Shown piece after piece: positions 1-10,500 of a stretch of 48,918 nucleotides of DNA (position 1 is the stretch's first letter; each line of letters opens with the position of its first letter). Both the position numbers and the translations under genes were made by a program. Location: positions 1 to 48,918 of the forward strand of contig NZ_LZGN01000020.1 in assembly GCF_001690185.1 (NCBI RefSeq). The letters are read 5' to 3'. Origin of the DNA: Gilliamella sp. wkB308. Its GTDB lineage: Bacteria; Pseudomonadota; Gammaproteobacteria; Enterobacterales; Orbaceae. A model generated the notes under the pieces. It had not been told where the DNA came from. It did no database searches and worked only from the letters and a program-made list of their open reading frames with translations.

Positions 1-548
1 AGCTTCCAACGTACCGATGAGTAAGCGACCCATGCTTTGTCATATACACGGTTGTCTATAGTAATAAACATCCCTTTTACATTGTGATTATCTTCAATAC
101 AACTGAGGGGGATCTCTTTGGGTCTTGAGCCTTTTACATCACGAAACTCACGTAATCGCATCGCACCTGAATAGGTCACTTCATAGACCATGATTTCAAG
201 CTTGCTGTCGTCTTGATTTCCGATTGGATTGCATAAAATATATACATACCCTTCACGTAATGATCGGTAGACATACTTATATTCTTTCCATTCTTCTTCC
301 GGCTCTCTGTCCCCTAGCGAAATCATGCCTTGCGACCAATTAATGTCTTTTCTAAACTTGATGGGAACAATCGATTTTCGCACTAAAAAAATCGGAAAAC
401 CCTTCCGTTGACAAACACCACATTGACCATTACTTAACACCAACGCTTTTTTATTCGCTTCGTTAACTAATTCGGGATTAAAACTTTCTTCCTGAGGATT
501 TTCTAATCCTTCTATTTTATTTTTTTCTTGATTTTCTTGGTGATTCAT
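1..548 (-). CDS. VasX-like T6SS effector, N-terminal part (truncated by window edge)
   Basis: About 182 N-terminal residues are visible; the gene continues beyond base 1. After a polar, Glu/Asn-rich start, residues 43-52 read CGVCQRKGFP, followed by a hydrophobic 'IFLVRKSIVP' stretch. This is the signature of the VasX N-terminal region (typically CPLCQ..G.PILPVRYAV) found in type VI secretion effectors. The rest of the visible part (YVYRSLREGYVYIL and a basic/aromatic segment) also fits that domain. Family knowledge: VasX is a large membrane-disrupting effector whose N-terminus binds the VgrG/adaptor complex. The start ATG has GGAAGAAG about 10 nt upstream. It lies 48 bp downstream of a DUF4123-type gene, the same order as vasW-vasX in Vibrio cholerae. 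The toxic C-terminus is outside the window, so its activity cannot be judged. Confidence 0.72.
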   Translation of the reverse strand, partial: MNHQENQEKNKIEGLENPQEESFNPELVNEANKKALVLSNGQCGVCQRKGFPIFLVRKSIVPIKFRKDINWSQGMISLGDREPEEEWKEYKYVYRSLREGYVYILCNPIGNQDDSKLEIMVYEVTYSGAMRLREFRDVKGSRPKEIPLSCIEDNHNVKGMFITIDNRVYDKAWVAYSSVRWK

Positions 549-596
549 TGAGTACTTCTTCCATCCATTTATAACAATTTTGTCAAAATATTTACG

Positions 597-1550
597 CTAT
601 TTCGAGTTATTTTTTAAGCTGCTTAAAGCTTGCTTTTCTTGACTTAATAATAGTCCTAATTCGCCTTGCATTTCTTCATTGTCGATGACGTCATTAATGA
701 TAGCTGTCAATTTTTCGTTTTGCGTTAATTGACCATAGATTATGCAAAATAAGACATACACTCTTCTATCATTGGGATTTTTCAATTTCGTCCCTTTATG
801 ATCGTAAAAATAGTTGATAATTTGTGATAGTAATTTTTGCGGTTGCGGTCTATCGTATTCTTCATACAAATCAGTTAATGTTACCGCTATTTGATACAAC
901 TCAAATTGATTAAGTTGATTATAGTGTAATAATTGATTTGTAAAGCGTAGCGTAAAATCCCAATCATTTTGAAAAGCTTTTGAATGAAAGGTATATACAT
1001 CACAATCGGTATCAATAAAGCTATAACTGGTTTCTGCTGGCAATAACAGACCAAGATGAGAATCTGGTTCAATATAACTATGACGAATTAGATCTAATGT
1101 AAAGGGTTCATAGAATGTTAAAAAGGGTTTATTTAATGCTTTTCCCGCACGGCTATAAGATTCTAGCAATGCATCGGCCAGTTGTTCAGGTGGTAAAGCG
1201 CTGGTTATAAATCCACAAACATATTGTTTTTTTGTTAAATATTCATTTTTTATTTGTATGACTGCCGCTGATAATAACTCTTCATTTAAAGATTCATTGG
1301 GTTTAGCTATACAGACAATTAATGGACACACGGACAAATCATGCAAAAGGGTTGGCCGTTTGATTATAGCAAGACGATCTGCTGGCATCGTTTCTAATAA
1401 AGTTTCATCGAATATTGATGAGAGTTCACTCACTACACCTAATCTGTCAAATAACAGATATCGGTATCGGTGTTGATAATGCTCACTGCTAAGTTCACTA
1501 ATTAATCGGGTATTTGCAGTAAGTAATTTATCGAGCATTGAATTATTCAT
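597..1550 (-). CDS. DUF4123-type T6SS effector adaptor/chaperone (VasW-like)
   Basis: A 317-residue soluble protein with no signal peptide. The N-terminal half has the DUF4123 layout: an early 'YRYLLFDRLG' strand (usual form YALLDaa), then a hydrophobic core, then 'FLTFYEPFTLDLIRH' near residues 145-160, matching the family's 'fRfyDPrvl..ll' segment. A C-terminal region of about 120 residues is helical and unassigned. Known role of the family: adaptors that load a specific effector onto VgrG. The neighbour just downstream is VasX-like, which supports this job by context. The start at 1550 is preferred because AAGGGT lies about 9 nt upstream; an in-frame TTG 18 bp earlier has no such site. Similarity is weak by eye, so the family call rests partly on context. 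Confidence 0.62.
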   Translation of the reverse strand: MNNSMLDKLLTANTRLISELSSEHYQHRYRYLLFDRLGVVSELSSIFDETLLETMPADRLAIIKRPTLLHDLSVCPLIVCIAKPNESLNEELLSAAVIQIKNEYLTKKQYVCGFITSALPPEQLADALLESYSRAGKALNKPFLTFYEPFTLDLIRHSYIEPDSHLGLLLPAETSYSFIDTDCDVYTFHSKAFQNDWDFTLRFTNQLLHYNQLNQFELYQIAVTLTDLYEEYDRPQPQKLLSQIINYFYDHKGTKLKNPNDRRVYVLFCIIYGQLTQNEKLTAIINDVIDNEEMQGELGLLLSQEKQALSSLKNNSK

Positions 1551-2034
1551 TACTACTACCCTTAACAAACTGTAAATTTAAACTTAAAGACTAGCAGGCA
1601 AAAACAATTATATAGGGTATTATTTGCGATAATTAGTGGCATCCTATTTATGCTCCTTCCATTTTTTACATAGTATAAATATCCTAAGCTTTGTACTTTA
1701 ATTATTAATGTTATGTAAATATATTGAAAATTAACAATAAGAATATCTATTTTTTAAGCAAAAAGCAAAAAAAATTTACACTGTTTTGGTGTTTTTATGA
1801 TTCAGGATTGATGATTCAGATCACAAATATGGATTTGAGAAAAAATAGAAAAATTCTTTAAAGGGTAATAGGTTATTGGCAATGTCTACGATTTCAGATC
1901 GTATTATTTATCATGGCGATATCTAAAAAATTATAGCGAAAAAATCAACATTAATGTTTTATAATTGGCAGGCGTTAGACAACATTATTTTAAAACTGTC
2001 GTTTTGTTTAAATATGTTTACTTGCTTAAACTCA
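1551..2034. other. Gene-poor AT-rich intergenic region
   Basis: About 480 bp without a convincing gene on either strand. It contains A/T runs and one small perfect hairpin (ACGAT-ttcag-ATCGT, 1888-1902) without a T-tract. It should hold the promoter of the DUF4123 gene, but no pair of boxes is clear enough to name. Confidence 0.5.
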
Positions 2035-2670
2035 TCATTTAAATTCAACTAAATCATCATGTTGATGATTGACCTTTGCCAAAATTGACTGGATTTTTTT
2101 GTCATCATCAATAATTAAATAAAATGGGCGTAATTTTGGATAGTGATTTTTTAGTAAGTCACCTTTTGGGGTACCTTTAGGATAAAATTGAAAAGTAATA
2201 ACGTTAGAACTGGCTATGATGTTTTTAAAGTCATTCCAATAAAATATCCCTTCTATATCATAAGATTTGACTAAAATTCCTTCTTCAAAAAAGGCAAAAT
2301 AACTGGTGACAGGCCATTTTAAGCTATTGTAAAGTTTTTTTAGTCGCCTGATTTCAAATGAAACTGCAATATAATGTTGAAGGATCCAAAATACTATAAT
2401 AATAGCACCTAGCAACATGACTAATAGAAGATTAAAAAATAGTTTATCTGTCGGATTATAATTTAGGTATAGCACAGTAAGCAGTACCCAAGACGCAATT
2501 AATGCGATAAAGGTTAGTATTCTTTTTTTAGGAAAGTGAAATCGAAGAACTATATTGTGGATATTGGAAAGAATAATTTTTTTAGACTCTAATTTGACAT
2601 CGTAATCACACAAAAATTCTGCCTCTTCAGGATCAAAGGCGATATAAGGTTGGTTAACGGCTCCATTCAT
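2035..2670 (-). CDS. Two-pass inner-membrane protein, YcxB-like
   Basis: A 211-residue protein with an acidic cytoplasmic start and two adjacent hydrophobic helices near residues 50-100 (ILTFIALIASWVLLTVLYL and a second rich in L/I/V). These are followed by a basic linker and a beta-rich tail with 'TSYFAFFEEGILVKSYDIEG..YWNDF'. This layout resembles the YcxB-like domain proteins (two helices plus a PH-like tail), which have no defined biochemical role. The start at 2670 is chosen because AGGAA lies about 9 nt upstream; in-frame ATGs at 2688 and 2733 lack a ribosome binding site. The next gene is divergent and there is no operon partner. Function unknown; the family call is tentative. Confidence 0.55.
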   Translation of the reverse strand: MNGAVNQPYIAFDPEEAEFLCDYDVKLESKKIILSNIHNIVLRFHFPKKRILTFIALIASWVLLTVLYLNYNPTDKLFFNLLLVMLLGAIIIVFWILQHYIAVSFEIRRLKKLYNSLKWPVTSYFAFFEEGILVKSYDIEGIFYWNDFKNIIASSNVITFQFYPKGTPKGDLLKNHYPKLRPFYLIIDDDKKIQSILAKVNHQHDDLVEFK

Positions 2671-2942
2671 TCTGCTATTCCTATTCATTTTAGTGATAAT
2701 CACTTTGCCATTATAAAAGAGCCTAACACACATTGCAAAATAATTATTTGTTTATCATAGAGTTAATTTATAACCTTGGTGATAATGATTGTCCTTTAAG
2801 CATGATTGCAACTACGTTTATTGACTATTTTTCGCCCTGTATTTATTGATAATGGTTAACTCGGTTTCGGTAATTAATTGGTTGTCTGATTTAAATAATC
2901 TCATTACAATACCTTCCCTTATCCATTGACAGACTCTATTTT

Positions 2943-3437
2943 ATGATCACGTATCGTCATGCCACACTCAATGATTTGCCTTTTATTGTTGAGGTTTATA
3001 ATTCGACCATTGCCAGCCGTATGGTCACAGCTGATACATCACCTGTTTCAATCGACAGTAAGCGTGATTGGTTTGAACAACACAATGAGGATAACCGCCC
3101 TCTTTGGTTAATTCAGTATCAAAATCAACCTTGTGGTTGGATTAGTTTATCTTCGTTTTATGGGCGACCTGCTTATTCTAAAACGGTCGAAGTGAGTTTA
3201 TATCTTCATGAACAGTTTCGAGGTAAAAAAATTGGGCAATATATGCTTGCTCAAATTGAAGAATATGCCCGTAAAGTCGGTATCGATAGCATATTAAGTT
3301 ATGTATTTGGTCATAATATTCCCAGTATGAGTCTTTTTAGTAAAATGCAGTATCAGCAATGGGGATTATGTCCAAAGATTGCCGAACTGGACGGTGTAAA
3401 GCGTGATTTAATTATTTTTGGAAAATCACTTATTTAA
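2943..3437 (+). CDS. GNAT-family N-acetyltransferase (phosphinothricin acetyltransferase-like)
   Basis: A 164-residue single-domain acetyltransferase. It begins with the typical 'ITYRHATLNDLPFIVEVYN', has a central 'VEVSLYLHEQFRGKKIGQYML' segment carrying the acetyl-CoA pyrophosphate-binding loop (RGKKIG, residues ~97-102), and a C-terminal 'GHNIPSMSLFSKMQYQQWG', matching the N..S..lfeklGF motif. Length and motifs fit the Pat/MnaT (YncA) subgroup, which acetylates small amines such as methionine derivatives or phosphinothricin; the real substrate is not readable from sequence. No strong ribosome binding site precedes the ATG. The rhomboid gene follows 54 bp downstream and may be cotranscribed. 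Confidence 0.82.
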   Translation: MITYRHATLNDLPFIVEVYNSTIASRMVTADTSPVSIDSKRDWFEQHNEDNRPLWLIQYQNQPCGWISLSSFYGRPAYSKTVEVSLYLHEQFRGKKIGQYMLAQIEEYARKVGIDSILSYVFGHNIPSMSLFSKMQYQQWGLCPKIAELDGVKRDLIIFGKSLI

Positions 3438-3491
3438 ACGTTGTCAATATCAAATAACTTATGCACTTTATTTATAAGGATACAAGTTTAC

Positions 3492-4223
3492 ATGACTATT
3501 TTACAAAATTTAATTTATTTAGGACGCCAAGCCAAAATAACCAGTTCACTGATTGTGATTAATATTGCTTGGTTTGTAATATCCCGTCTTTGTGATAGCC
3601 GTAGTTTTGTTGATTCTTTAAAAAACTTGTTTTTGGTCGATTGGGGCGCCGATGTATCGCAATTGACTTTTTCGGGACAATATTGGCGCATGTTCACTAG
3701 CTTATTTATGCATGTCAGCCTGTCACACTTGTTAATGAATATGATCGCTTTATGGAGTGTCGGTATCATTTTAGAAAAGCGCCTTCCAAAATTTGTCTTT
3801 ATTGGTATTTATTTTCTTTCTGGATTAATCAGTAATTTAGTCAGTGATATTGCCAATCTTGATCGCACGGTGATAAGTTGTGGGGCGTCCGGTGCAATTT
3901 TAGGGGTTATTACTGCGTTATTAGCTTATAGTTTGGTTAATCGGGCCAATCTTAAAGAAATGCCCATCAATGCTATCATCATTAGCTTGTTGCTTACCGC
4001 CGGTTTAGGCTTGCTTCCTGGTATTAATAATATGGCGCATTTAGGGGGGGCTGTTGCCGGTTTTGGTTTGGGTTTGGTCGTGTCGTTATTGATAAAATGG
4101 TTTGGGTATTCAAGTAAATTTACAGTACTGTTTATTTGTTTATTATTTATCGTGACTATCTGGTGTATTTATATGGGGTATGTGCATTATGAATTACCGG
4201 ATAATTTAAAATATCATTATTAA
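3492..4223 (+). CDS. Rhomboid-family intramembrane serine protease
   Basis: A 243-residue membrane protein with about six or seven hydrophobic helices. Rhomboid hallmarks are all present in order: 'YWRMFTSLFMHVSLSHLLMNM' (loop 1 and the HxxxN oxyanion region), GASG with the nucleophile at Ser133, and 'NMAHLGG' with the catalytic His183. The catalytic dyad is intact, so it should cleave transmembrane substrates within the inner membrane. It lacks the large N-terminal cytoplasmic domain of GlpG. The start at 3492 is preferred: AAGGA lies about 11 nt upstream, while an upstream in-frame TTG would almost touch the preceding stop. The substrate is unknown. Confidence 0.85.
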   Translation: MTILQNLIYLGRQAKITSSLIVINIAWFVISRLCDSRSFVDSLKNLFLVDWGADVSQLTFSGQYWRMFTSLFMHVSLSHLLMNMIALWSVGIILEKRLPKFVFIGIYFLSGLISNLVSDIANLDRTVISCGASGAILGVITALLAYSLVNRANLKEMPINAIIISLLLTAGLGLLPGINNMAHLGGAVAGFGLGLVVSLLIKWFGYSSKFTVLFICLLFIVTIWCIYMGYVHYELPDNLKYHY

Positions 4224-4235
4224 TCACATTATGTT

Positions 4236-4261
4236 GCGCTGATAACTAGTGCTATCAGCGC
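4236..4261. terminator. Hairpin between convergent rhomboid gene and lolE
   Basis: A perfect 9-bp inverted repeat (GCGCTGATA / TATCAGCGC) with an 8-nt loop sits in the 51-bp gap between convergent genes. Flanking T-tracts are poor, so it may be an imperfect bidirectional terminator. Confidence 0.55.
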
Positions 4262-4274
4262 CTGATTTATCATT

Positions 4275-5513
4275 TTAAAAACTATTTAATATTTTTGCCG
4301 GATCAATTTTACATGCCCGTTTAGCCGGATAATAACTGGCGATTAAACTTAATAGCATGGCAGTAATAAACACAATTAGCACATCAGTTGCATGAATTTT
4401 TGAAGGTAAAAAGTCAATAAAATAGACATTTCCATTTAATACTTTATGCCCGATCAGCGATTCAATTACTTTCATGATATTTGACAGTTGCCAAGCAGAT
4501 AGAACCCCTAAAACAACGCCGAGTAAACTGCCTATTAAGCCCGAAACGACCCCATACCAAATAAAGATGTGTTTAATTTGGCGATTATTTGCGCCCAGTG
4601 TTTTAAGAATTGCAATATCTCGTTGTTTATCTTTTACAGCGATCACTAATGTCGAAACAATATTGAAACATGCAACACCAATCACCACAATCATTGCTAA
4701 ATACATGATTTGTCGTATCATTTGAATGTCTCGGTACATGAACCCGTACGAGTTTTCCCAACTGGTGTATGTGACGTTTTCGTCAAGATTTAATATCGCC
4801 CTGCCTAATAGGCTTTTAGCCAAATAAACTTGGTTAACGTTGACCATTATTCCTGTGACACTGTCACCAATATTTAAAAGTTTTTGTGCGTCAGCTAAAG
4901 GGATTAACGCAACATTGTTACTTAAGCTACCACTTAAATCTAAAATTCCCACCACTTGTAAACGCACACGTTTAGGTGGTTTGAGTTGGTTATTATCACT
5001 TGATACGGGAATTAACAATGTTATCCATGCGCCCTGTTTTACCGATAGTTTTTTTGCCAGTCCCGATCCGATAATAATTTGCTGACTATCGTTTTTAAAA
5101 TATTGCCAACGATCATCTAACACATATTTTGGTAATGCACTTATGGCTTTTTCGCGCTGTGGGTCAACACCTTGTACCTCAACGGCGCCAAGCTTGCTTC
5201 CATTTTCGATAAGCCCTGTAAAGCTGATAAATGGTGCTGCTGAAACAATATTTTTATCTTCTTCTAGCTCTTGTTGAATATGCTGCCAGTCATCTAAATT
5301 GCCATATTGAGAATATATCTGTCCATGTGGTACAACCGATAACACTCGGTTTTTTAATTCATATTCAAAGCCATTCATGGCACTTAAGCCAATAATGAGT
5401 GCGGCAATCCCAATTGCAATGCTTAAAGTTGAGATAATCGAAATCAGTGATACCATGCCACTTTTACGGCGACCTTGACGAAATTTAATTGCCGTCATTA
5501 AGGATAGATTCAT
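4275..5513 (-). CDS. lolE: LolE, lipoprotein-releasing ABC transporter permease
   Basis: A 412-residue permease with one N-terminal helix, a large periplasmic domain and three C-terminal helices. Near-identical stretches to E. coli LolE are visible: 'GRRKSGMVSLISIISTLSIAIGIA', 'GLSAMNGFEYELKNR', 'YRDIQMIRQIMYLAM' and a terminal 'YPAKRACKIDPAKIL'. It forms the LolCD2E complex that extracts mature lipoproteins from the inner membrane and passes them to LolA; LolE is the subunit that first binds the lipoprotein. It is the last gene of lolC-lolD-lolE, 24 bp after lolD. ATG 5513 is preferred over an in-frame GTG 12 bp upstream, because GTGGAA then serves as a weak ribosome site. Confidence 0.95.
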   Translation of the reverse strand: MNLSLMTAIKFRQGRRKSGMVSLISIISTLSIAIGIAALIIGLSAMNGFEYELKNRVLSVVPHGQIYSQYGNLDDWQHIQQELEEDKNIVSAAPFISFTGLIENGSKLGAVEVQGVDPQREKAISALPKYVLDDRWQYFKNDSQQIIIGSGLAKKLSVKQGAWITLLIPVSSDNNQLKPPKRVRLQVVGILDLSGSLSNNVALIPLADAQKLLNIGDSVTGIMVNVNQVYLAKSLLGRAILNLDENVTYTSWENSYGFMYRDIQMIRQIMYLAMIVVIGVACFNIVSTLVIAVKDKQRDIAILKTLGANNRQIKHIFIWYGVVSGLIGSLLGVVLGVLSAWQLSNIMKVIESLIGHKVLNGNVYFIDFLPSKIHATDVLIVFITAMLLSLIASYYPAKRACKIDPAKILNSF

Positions 5514-5537
5514 TTTGTTTTCCACTAAATCGTTTTT

Positions 5538-6230
5538 TTAAAGTCCGCTTTCAGAAAGCTGCCCGTCACTCATAACCAATTGTTTATCCAATTTTTTAGC
5601 CAATTCTAGATCATGAGTGACAACCAAAAAAGCCGTTCCTTGTTCTTTATTGAGTTTGATAAGCAAATCAAATATGGCATCCGCTGTTGTTTTATCCAAG
5701 TTTCCGGTCGGTTCATCCGCCATGACTAAAGACGGGTTATTAATTAATGCGCGTCCTATTGCCACACGTTGACGTTCACCGCCCGATAGTTCGGACGGAC
5801 GATGTTCGGCTCGGTTTGTTAAATTAACCGATGCTAACATGTCTTTCGCCCGTTTTTTGGCTTCGTTAGGCGATACGCCACCAATTAATAGTGGCATAGC
5901 GATATTTTCAAGTGCCGTAAAATCGGGTAAAAGGTGATGAAACTGGTAAACAAAACCGATATCTTGATTGCGTAATTTTGCTTTTGCTTGTTCTGATAAT
6001 TGATTAAGCTGTTGTGACTTGAATATGATTTCACCTGATGTCGGTTTGTCCAATCCACCCAGTAGATGTAATAGCGTACTTTTACCGGATCCTGAACTTC
6101 CGATAATAGCGAGTAGTGATTGAGGATGAAGATCAAATGAAACATTTTTTAAGACTTCAGTCACCATTTTACCTTCTTTATAGGTTTTATAGAGATTGTT
6201 AGCAGTCAGTAATGGCTGTGTATTATTCAT
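5538..6230 (-). CDS. lolD: LolD, lipoprotein-releasing ABC transporter ATPase
   Basis: A 230-residue ABC ATPase. Walker A is GSSGSGKST, the signature is '[15 protein letters not shown]' and Walker B is '[12 protein letters not shown]', followed by the H-loop 'VVTHDLELA'. It also has the MacB/LolD-type '[20 protein letters not shown]' Q-loop segment. Length and N-terminus match E. coli LolD (233 residues). It powers lipoprotein release by LolC/LolE. The start overlaps the end of lolC by 8 bp, with GAGG 10 nt upstream, indicating translational coupling. Confidence 0.95.
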   Translation of the reverse strand: MNNTQPLLTANNLYKTYKEGKMVTEVLKNVSFDLHPQSLLAIIGSSGSGKSTLLHLLGGLDKPTSGEIIFKSQQLNQLSEQAKAKLRNQDIGFVYQFHHLLPDFTALENIAMPLLIGGVSPNEAKKRAKDMLASVNLTNRAEHRPSELSGGERQRVAIGRALINNPSLVMADEPTGNLDKTTADAIFDLLIKLNKEQGTAFLVVTHDLELAKKLDKQLVMSDGQLSESGL

Positions 6231-7434
6231 AACGTAGCGCCTCGGCAGGTTGAATGGTTGCAGCACGGTAAGCAGGATATAATGTTGATATTAGCGATAA
6301 CATGAGTAATCCGATAATAATAAAAGCAATTTGTGAAGGTTCGATTAATGTCGGTAATTCTATACCTGCAAGCGATAAATCTAAGGTTTCCATAATGTTA
6401 TTTAGGTTACAAGCAAGTACAAGTCCTAATGTGCTTCCTAGTAATGTACCTATTACGCCTGAACTTGCACCTTGTATGATGAAAATTAGCATTATTTTAA
6501 AACGTGATAATCCTTGAGTTTTTAAAATAGCAACCTCACCTTGTTTTTCCATCACCAATAAACTTAAAGACGTAATAATATTAAATGCTGCAACAATCAC
6601 GATAAGGCTAATCAGTAAGCCCATGACGTTTTTTTCCATTTTTATTGCTTGAAATAATTCGCCTCGTTTTGCTCGCCAATCTTTAAATTCAAGTCCCTCC
6701 GGTAGCGGAGTATTTGTAATTTCAGCAATCTGTAAAGGGTGTTTTAAAAATAATCGCCAACCAGTAATGGTATTAGCCGGTAAACGGAGTAATTTTTGGG
6801 CATCGGTTTGGTTAACGTAGATCAAAGTTTGGTTAATGTCATGGTTAACCGAAAATAGTCCTACAACAGTAAATAAACGTTGTGATGGTATACGCCCCAC
6901 TGGTGTGACCTGACTGGCATCGGTAACCATTAAACGTATTGTATTACCGATTGTCACGCCCAGTTGATTGGCTAGTGTTTGTCCTAAGATCACATTATAT
7001 TGCCCAGCCTGTAGATCGGATATCGATCCGGTATAAATATAATCTTGAATAGGATCGTTATCTTCTGGATTGATGCCCATCAAGGTACTTACATTGATAC
7101 TTTGTTCACTTTGCAATACCACGTCACTAGTGACTAACGGCGTAATGCGATTTACACCATTGATCTGTCCAAATTGTTCATATGCCGTGTTATCTATGAC
7201 GATTTTGCCTTGTGGTGTGGTGATTTGTGCTTGCGGTAAGAACTTTAACACACTATTTTGCATTTGATCTTCTAGTCCATTCATGACCGATAAGACCAAA
7301 ATTAATCCCAATGATCCAAGCATGATCCCTATCATCGATAACCATGAAACAAAGCGACCAAAGCCATCAGTCTTTTGACCGTATACATAACGTAACCCAA
7401 TATAAAGCACTAATGGACGAAATATTTTTGACAT
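6223..7434 (-). CDS. lolC: LolC, lipoprotein-releasing ABC transporter permease
   Basis: A 403-residue permease of the same fold as LolE. '[30 protein letters not shown]' near residues 26-55 matches E. coli LolC, and the C-terminus ends in '[19 protein letters not shown]'. LolC recruits the periplasmic carrier LolA through its periplasmic 'hook' domain. It is the first gene of the lolCDE operon. Separate LolC and LolE subunits, rather than a single LolF, are the usual gammaproteobacterial arrangement. It is divergent from mfd across a 151-bp shared promoter region. Confidence 0.95.
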   Translation of the reverse strand: MSKIFRPLVLYIGLRYVYGQKTDGFGRFVSWLSMIGIMLGSLGLILVLSVMNGLEDQMQNSVLKFLPQAQITTPQGKIVIDNTAYEQFGQINGVNRITPLVTSDVVLQSEQSINVSTLMGINPEDNDPIQDYIYTGSISDLQAGQYNVILGQTLANQLGVTIGNTIRLMVTDASQVTPVGRIPSQRLFTVVGLFSVNHDINQTLIYVNQTDAQKLLRLPANTITGWRLFLKHPLQIAEITNTPLPEGLEFKDWRAKRGELFQAIKMEKNVMGLLISLIVIVAAFNIITSLSLLVMEKQGEVAILKTQGLSRFKIMLIFIIQGASSGVIGTLLGSTLGLVLACNLNNIMETLDLSLAGIELPTLIEPSQIAFIIIGLLMLSLISTLYPAYRAATIQPAEALRYE

Positions 7435-7540
7435 AAATGTTTATCATTTCCGAAACTTTTTGACAAAGTTTTGCAAGTTAAATAGTAGATGTTTATCATA
7501 CAGGATTAAACAGTTATAGAAAACATCCAAGTAATTACGT

Positions 7541-7546
7541 TATAAT
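7541..7546 (+). promoter_or_regulatory. Probable -10 box for mfd
   Basis: A perfect TATAAT lies 39 bp before the mfd start in the divergent lolC-mfd region. No good -35 box is found 16-18 bp upstream, so this is only a likely -10 element. Confidence 0.4.
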
Positions 7547-7585
7547 GTATTAATACTTTTTGCACTATTATCAATTAAATTTATC

Positions 7586-10500
7586 ATGTCTAAAAAACTC
7601 AATATTTCAGCACTCATTCCACAAAAACCCGGTGAAGTAAAACAGTTTGGACAATTGGTGGGATCATCATTATCAAAACTGTGTGCCGATGCAATTGCTG
7701 CGCATAACGGTTTAGTGGTGATTGTCACCGATGATATGCAACAAACGACCCGCATTTATGAAGAGCTGAAGCAATTTAGCCATTTTCCGGCTATTTCGTT
7801 TCCTGATTGGGAAACCTTGCCTTATGATAGTTTTTCACCTCATCAAGATATTGTATCTGAACGCTTATCTTGCCTTTATCATCTTGCACATTTAACTAAA
7901 GGCGCATTAATTTTACCGATTAATACGTTAATGCAAAAAGTTTGCCCAAAAAGTTATTTAGGTGGGCATGTGTTCATTATGAAGAAAGGCTTACAGATTA
8001 GTCGTGAACATTTGCGAATGCAGTTAGAGAATGCCGGTTATCGCGCTGTCAGCCAAGTCATGGAACATGGCGAGTATGCCACGCGTGGCGCACTTTTTGA
8101 TATTTATCCTATGGGTAGCGATAGACCTTATCGTATTGATTTTTTTGATGATGAAATTGATAGTATCCGAACGTTTGATGCTGAAACACAACGAACGCTT
8201 GAAGAAATTGTTGAAATTGAGTTATTACCGGCTCATGAGTTTCCTTTTGATAAAGCGGCTATTGAATTATTTCGTAGCCAATGGCGTGCAAAATTTGAAG
8301 TCAGATTAGAGCCTGAAAGTATTTATCAGCAAGTCAGTAAAAATATTTTACCAACAGGGATTGAATACTGGCAAGCCTTGTTTTTTAGTGAACCGTTAAC
8401 AACACTTTTTTCTTATTTTTTAGATAATACGCTAATTATCAATACGGTCAATATCGAGCAGTTTGCCAATAAATATTGGCAAGATATTAATCAACGTTAT
8501 GAAAGTCGTAAAGTTGATCCTATGCGTCCTTTACTTGAACCCGCAGTTATTTGGTCAAAAACGGATGAAATCTTTGCTAATTTTAAACATTATCCAAGGA
8601 TGATTGTATCGAATAACACGGTGGATGAGTCATCTAAAAATATTAATTTGCCCTTTATGAGTTTGCCTGATATTGGTTTTCAGATTCAATTGAAAGACCC
8701 TTATCATCACTTTAATCAATTCATTGAAAACTTTAAAGGCAAGATTATTTTTTCGGTTGAATCAGAAGGCCGTAAAGAAGCATTGCAAGAGATTTTAGGT
8801 CGAATTCGTATCTATCCAACCAGCATTAATCAGCTTGATCAGCAAGCAACGGTTGATAACCGCTTTTGTGTCATGGTCGGTGCGGGTGAACAAGGTTTTA
8901 TTGATGAACAACAGCATTTTGCATTTATTACCGAAAATGAACTATTAGGACGGCGTGTTATTCGTCGTAAAAATGAGAACAGACAAGCCATTAATACCGA
9001 TAGTTTAGTTCGCAGTTTAGCCGAATTAACCCCTGGTAAACCTGTCGTGCATTTAGAGCACGGTGTAGGACGTTACGCTGGGTTAACGACGTTAGAAACT
9101 GGCGGTATTACGGCTGAATATCTTATTTTGCTTTATGCAAATGATACCAAACTTTATGTACCGGTTTCATCGCTTAACTTGATCAGCCGTTATTCTGGCG
9201 GTGATGAAGAGAATGCGCCTTTAAATAAATTAGGAACAGATGCTTGGAGCAAAGCCAGACAAAAAGCAGCAGAAAAAGTCCGTGATGTTGCTGCCGAATT
9301 GTTAGATATTTATGCGGAGCGTGAAAGTAAACCAGGATTTGAATTTAAGCAAGATCGTGAACAATACGAATTATTTTGCCAAGCCTTTCCTTATCAAGAA
9401 ACGGAAGATCAACAAAATGCCATTGGCGCCGTTATCGGGGATATGTGTTCTCCTTATGCTATGGATAGATTAGTTTGTGGGGATGTCGGCTTTGGCAAAA
9501 CCGAAGTTGCAATTCGCGCTGCTTTTTTAGCTGTCGTCAATAAAAAGCAAGCCGCAGTTTTGGTACCTACCACCTTACTTGCCCAACAACATTATGAAAG
9601 TTTTTGTAATCGTTTTGCTAATTGGCCAATACGTATTGAAAGTTTGTCTCGTTTTAAAACCGCAAAACAGCAACGAGCCGTCATTGATGCACTTGCAGAA
9701 GGTAAAGTCGATATTGTCATTGGCACGCATAAATTATTGCAGGAAGATGTAAAATGGAAGGATCTTGGTCTATTGATCGTTGATGAAGAGCATCGCTTTG
9801 GTGTTCGTCAAAAAGAACGTATCAAAGCTATGCGAGCCAATATCGATATTTTGACCCTAACTGCTACCCCTATTCCTCGAACATTGAATATGGCGATGAG
9901 TGGTATGCGTGATCTTTCTATCATTGCCACGCCACCTGCTCGCCGATTAGCTGTGAAAACGTTTGTCAGAGAATACGATGATTTAGTGATTCGAGAAGCT
10001 ATCCTGCGTGAAATTTTGCGTGGTGGTCAAATTTATTATTTACATAATGATGTCTCGGATATCAATAACGTGAGTGAAAAGCTAGCCGAATTAGTGCCAG
10101 AAGCACGTATTGGCGTTGGTCATGGTCAGATGCATGAACGGGATTTAGAGCGAGTGATGAATGATTTTCATCATCAACGTTTTAATATTTTGGTTTGTAC
10201 CACCATCGTTGAAACCGGTATCGATATTCCTAACGCGAATACGATTATTATTGAGCGTGCCGATAAATTTGGTTTAGCGCAATTGCATCAGTTGCGTGGT
10301 CGGGTTGGTCGGTCGTATCATCAAGCATATGCTTATTTATTAACACCACATCCAAAATTATTGAGTAAAGATGCAAAAAAACGTCTTGATGCTATCGCAA
10401 CCCTAGAAGATTTGGGTGCAGGTTTTGCTTTAGCAACGCATGATCTGGAAATTCGAGGTGCAGGCGAGTTGTTAGGAAGCGATCAAAGTGGTCAAATCGA

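Noticed and set aside
4275-7434. Two similar permeases as a recent duplication
   Set aside because: LolC and LolE are normal distinct subunits in gammaproteobacteria.
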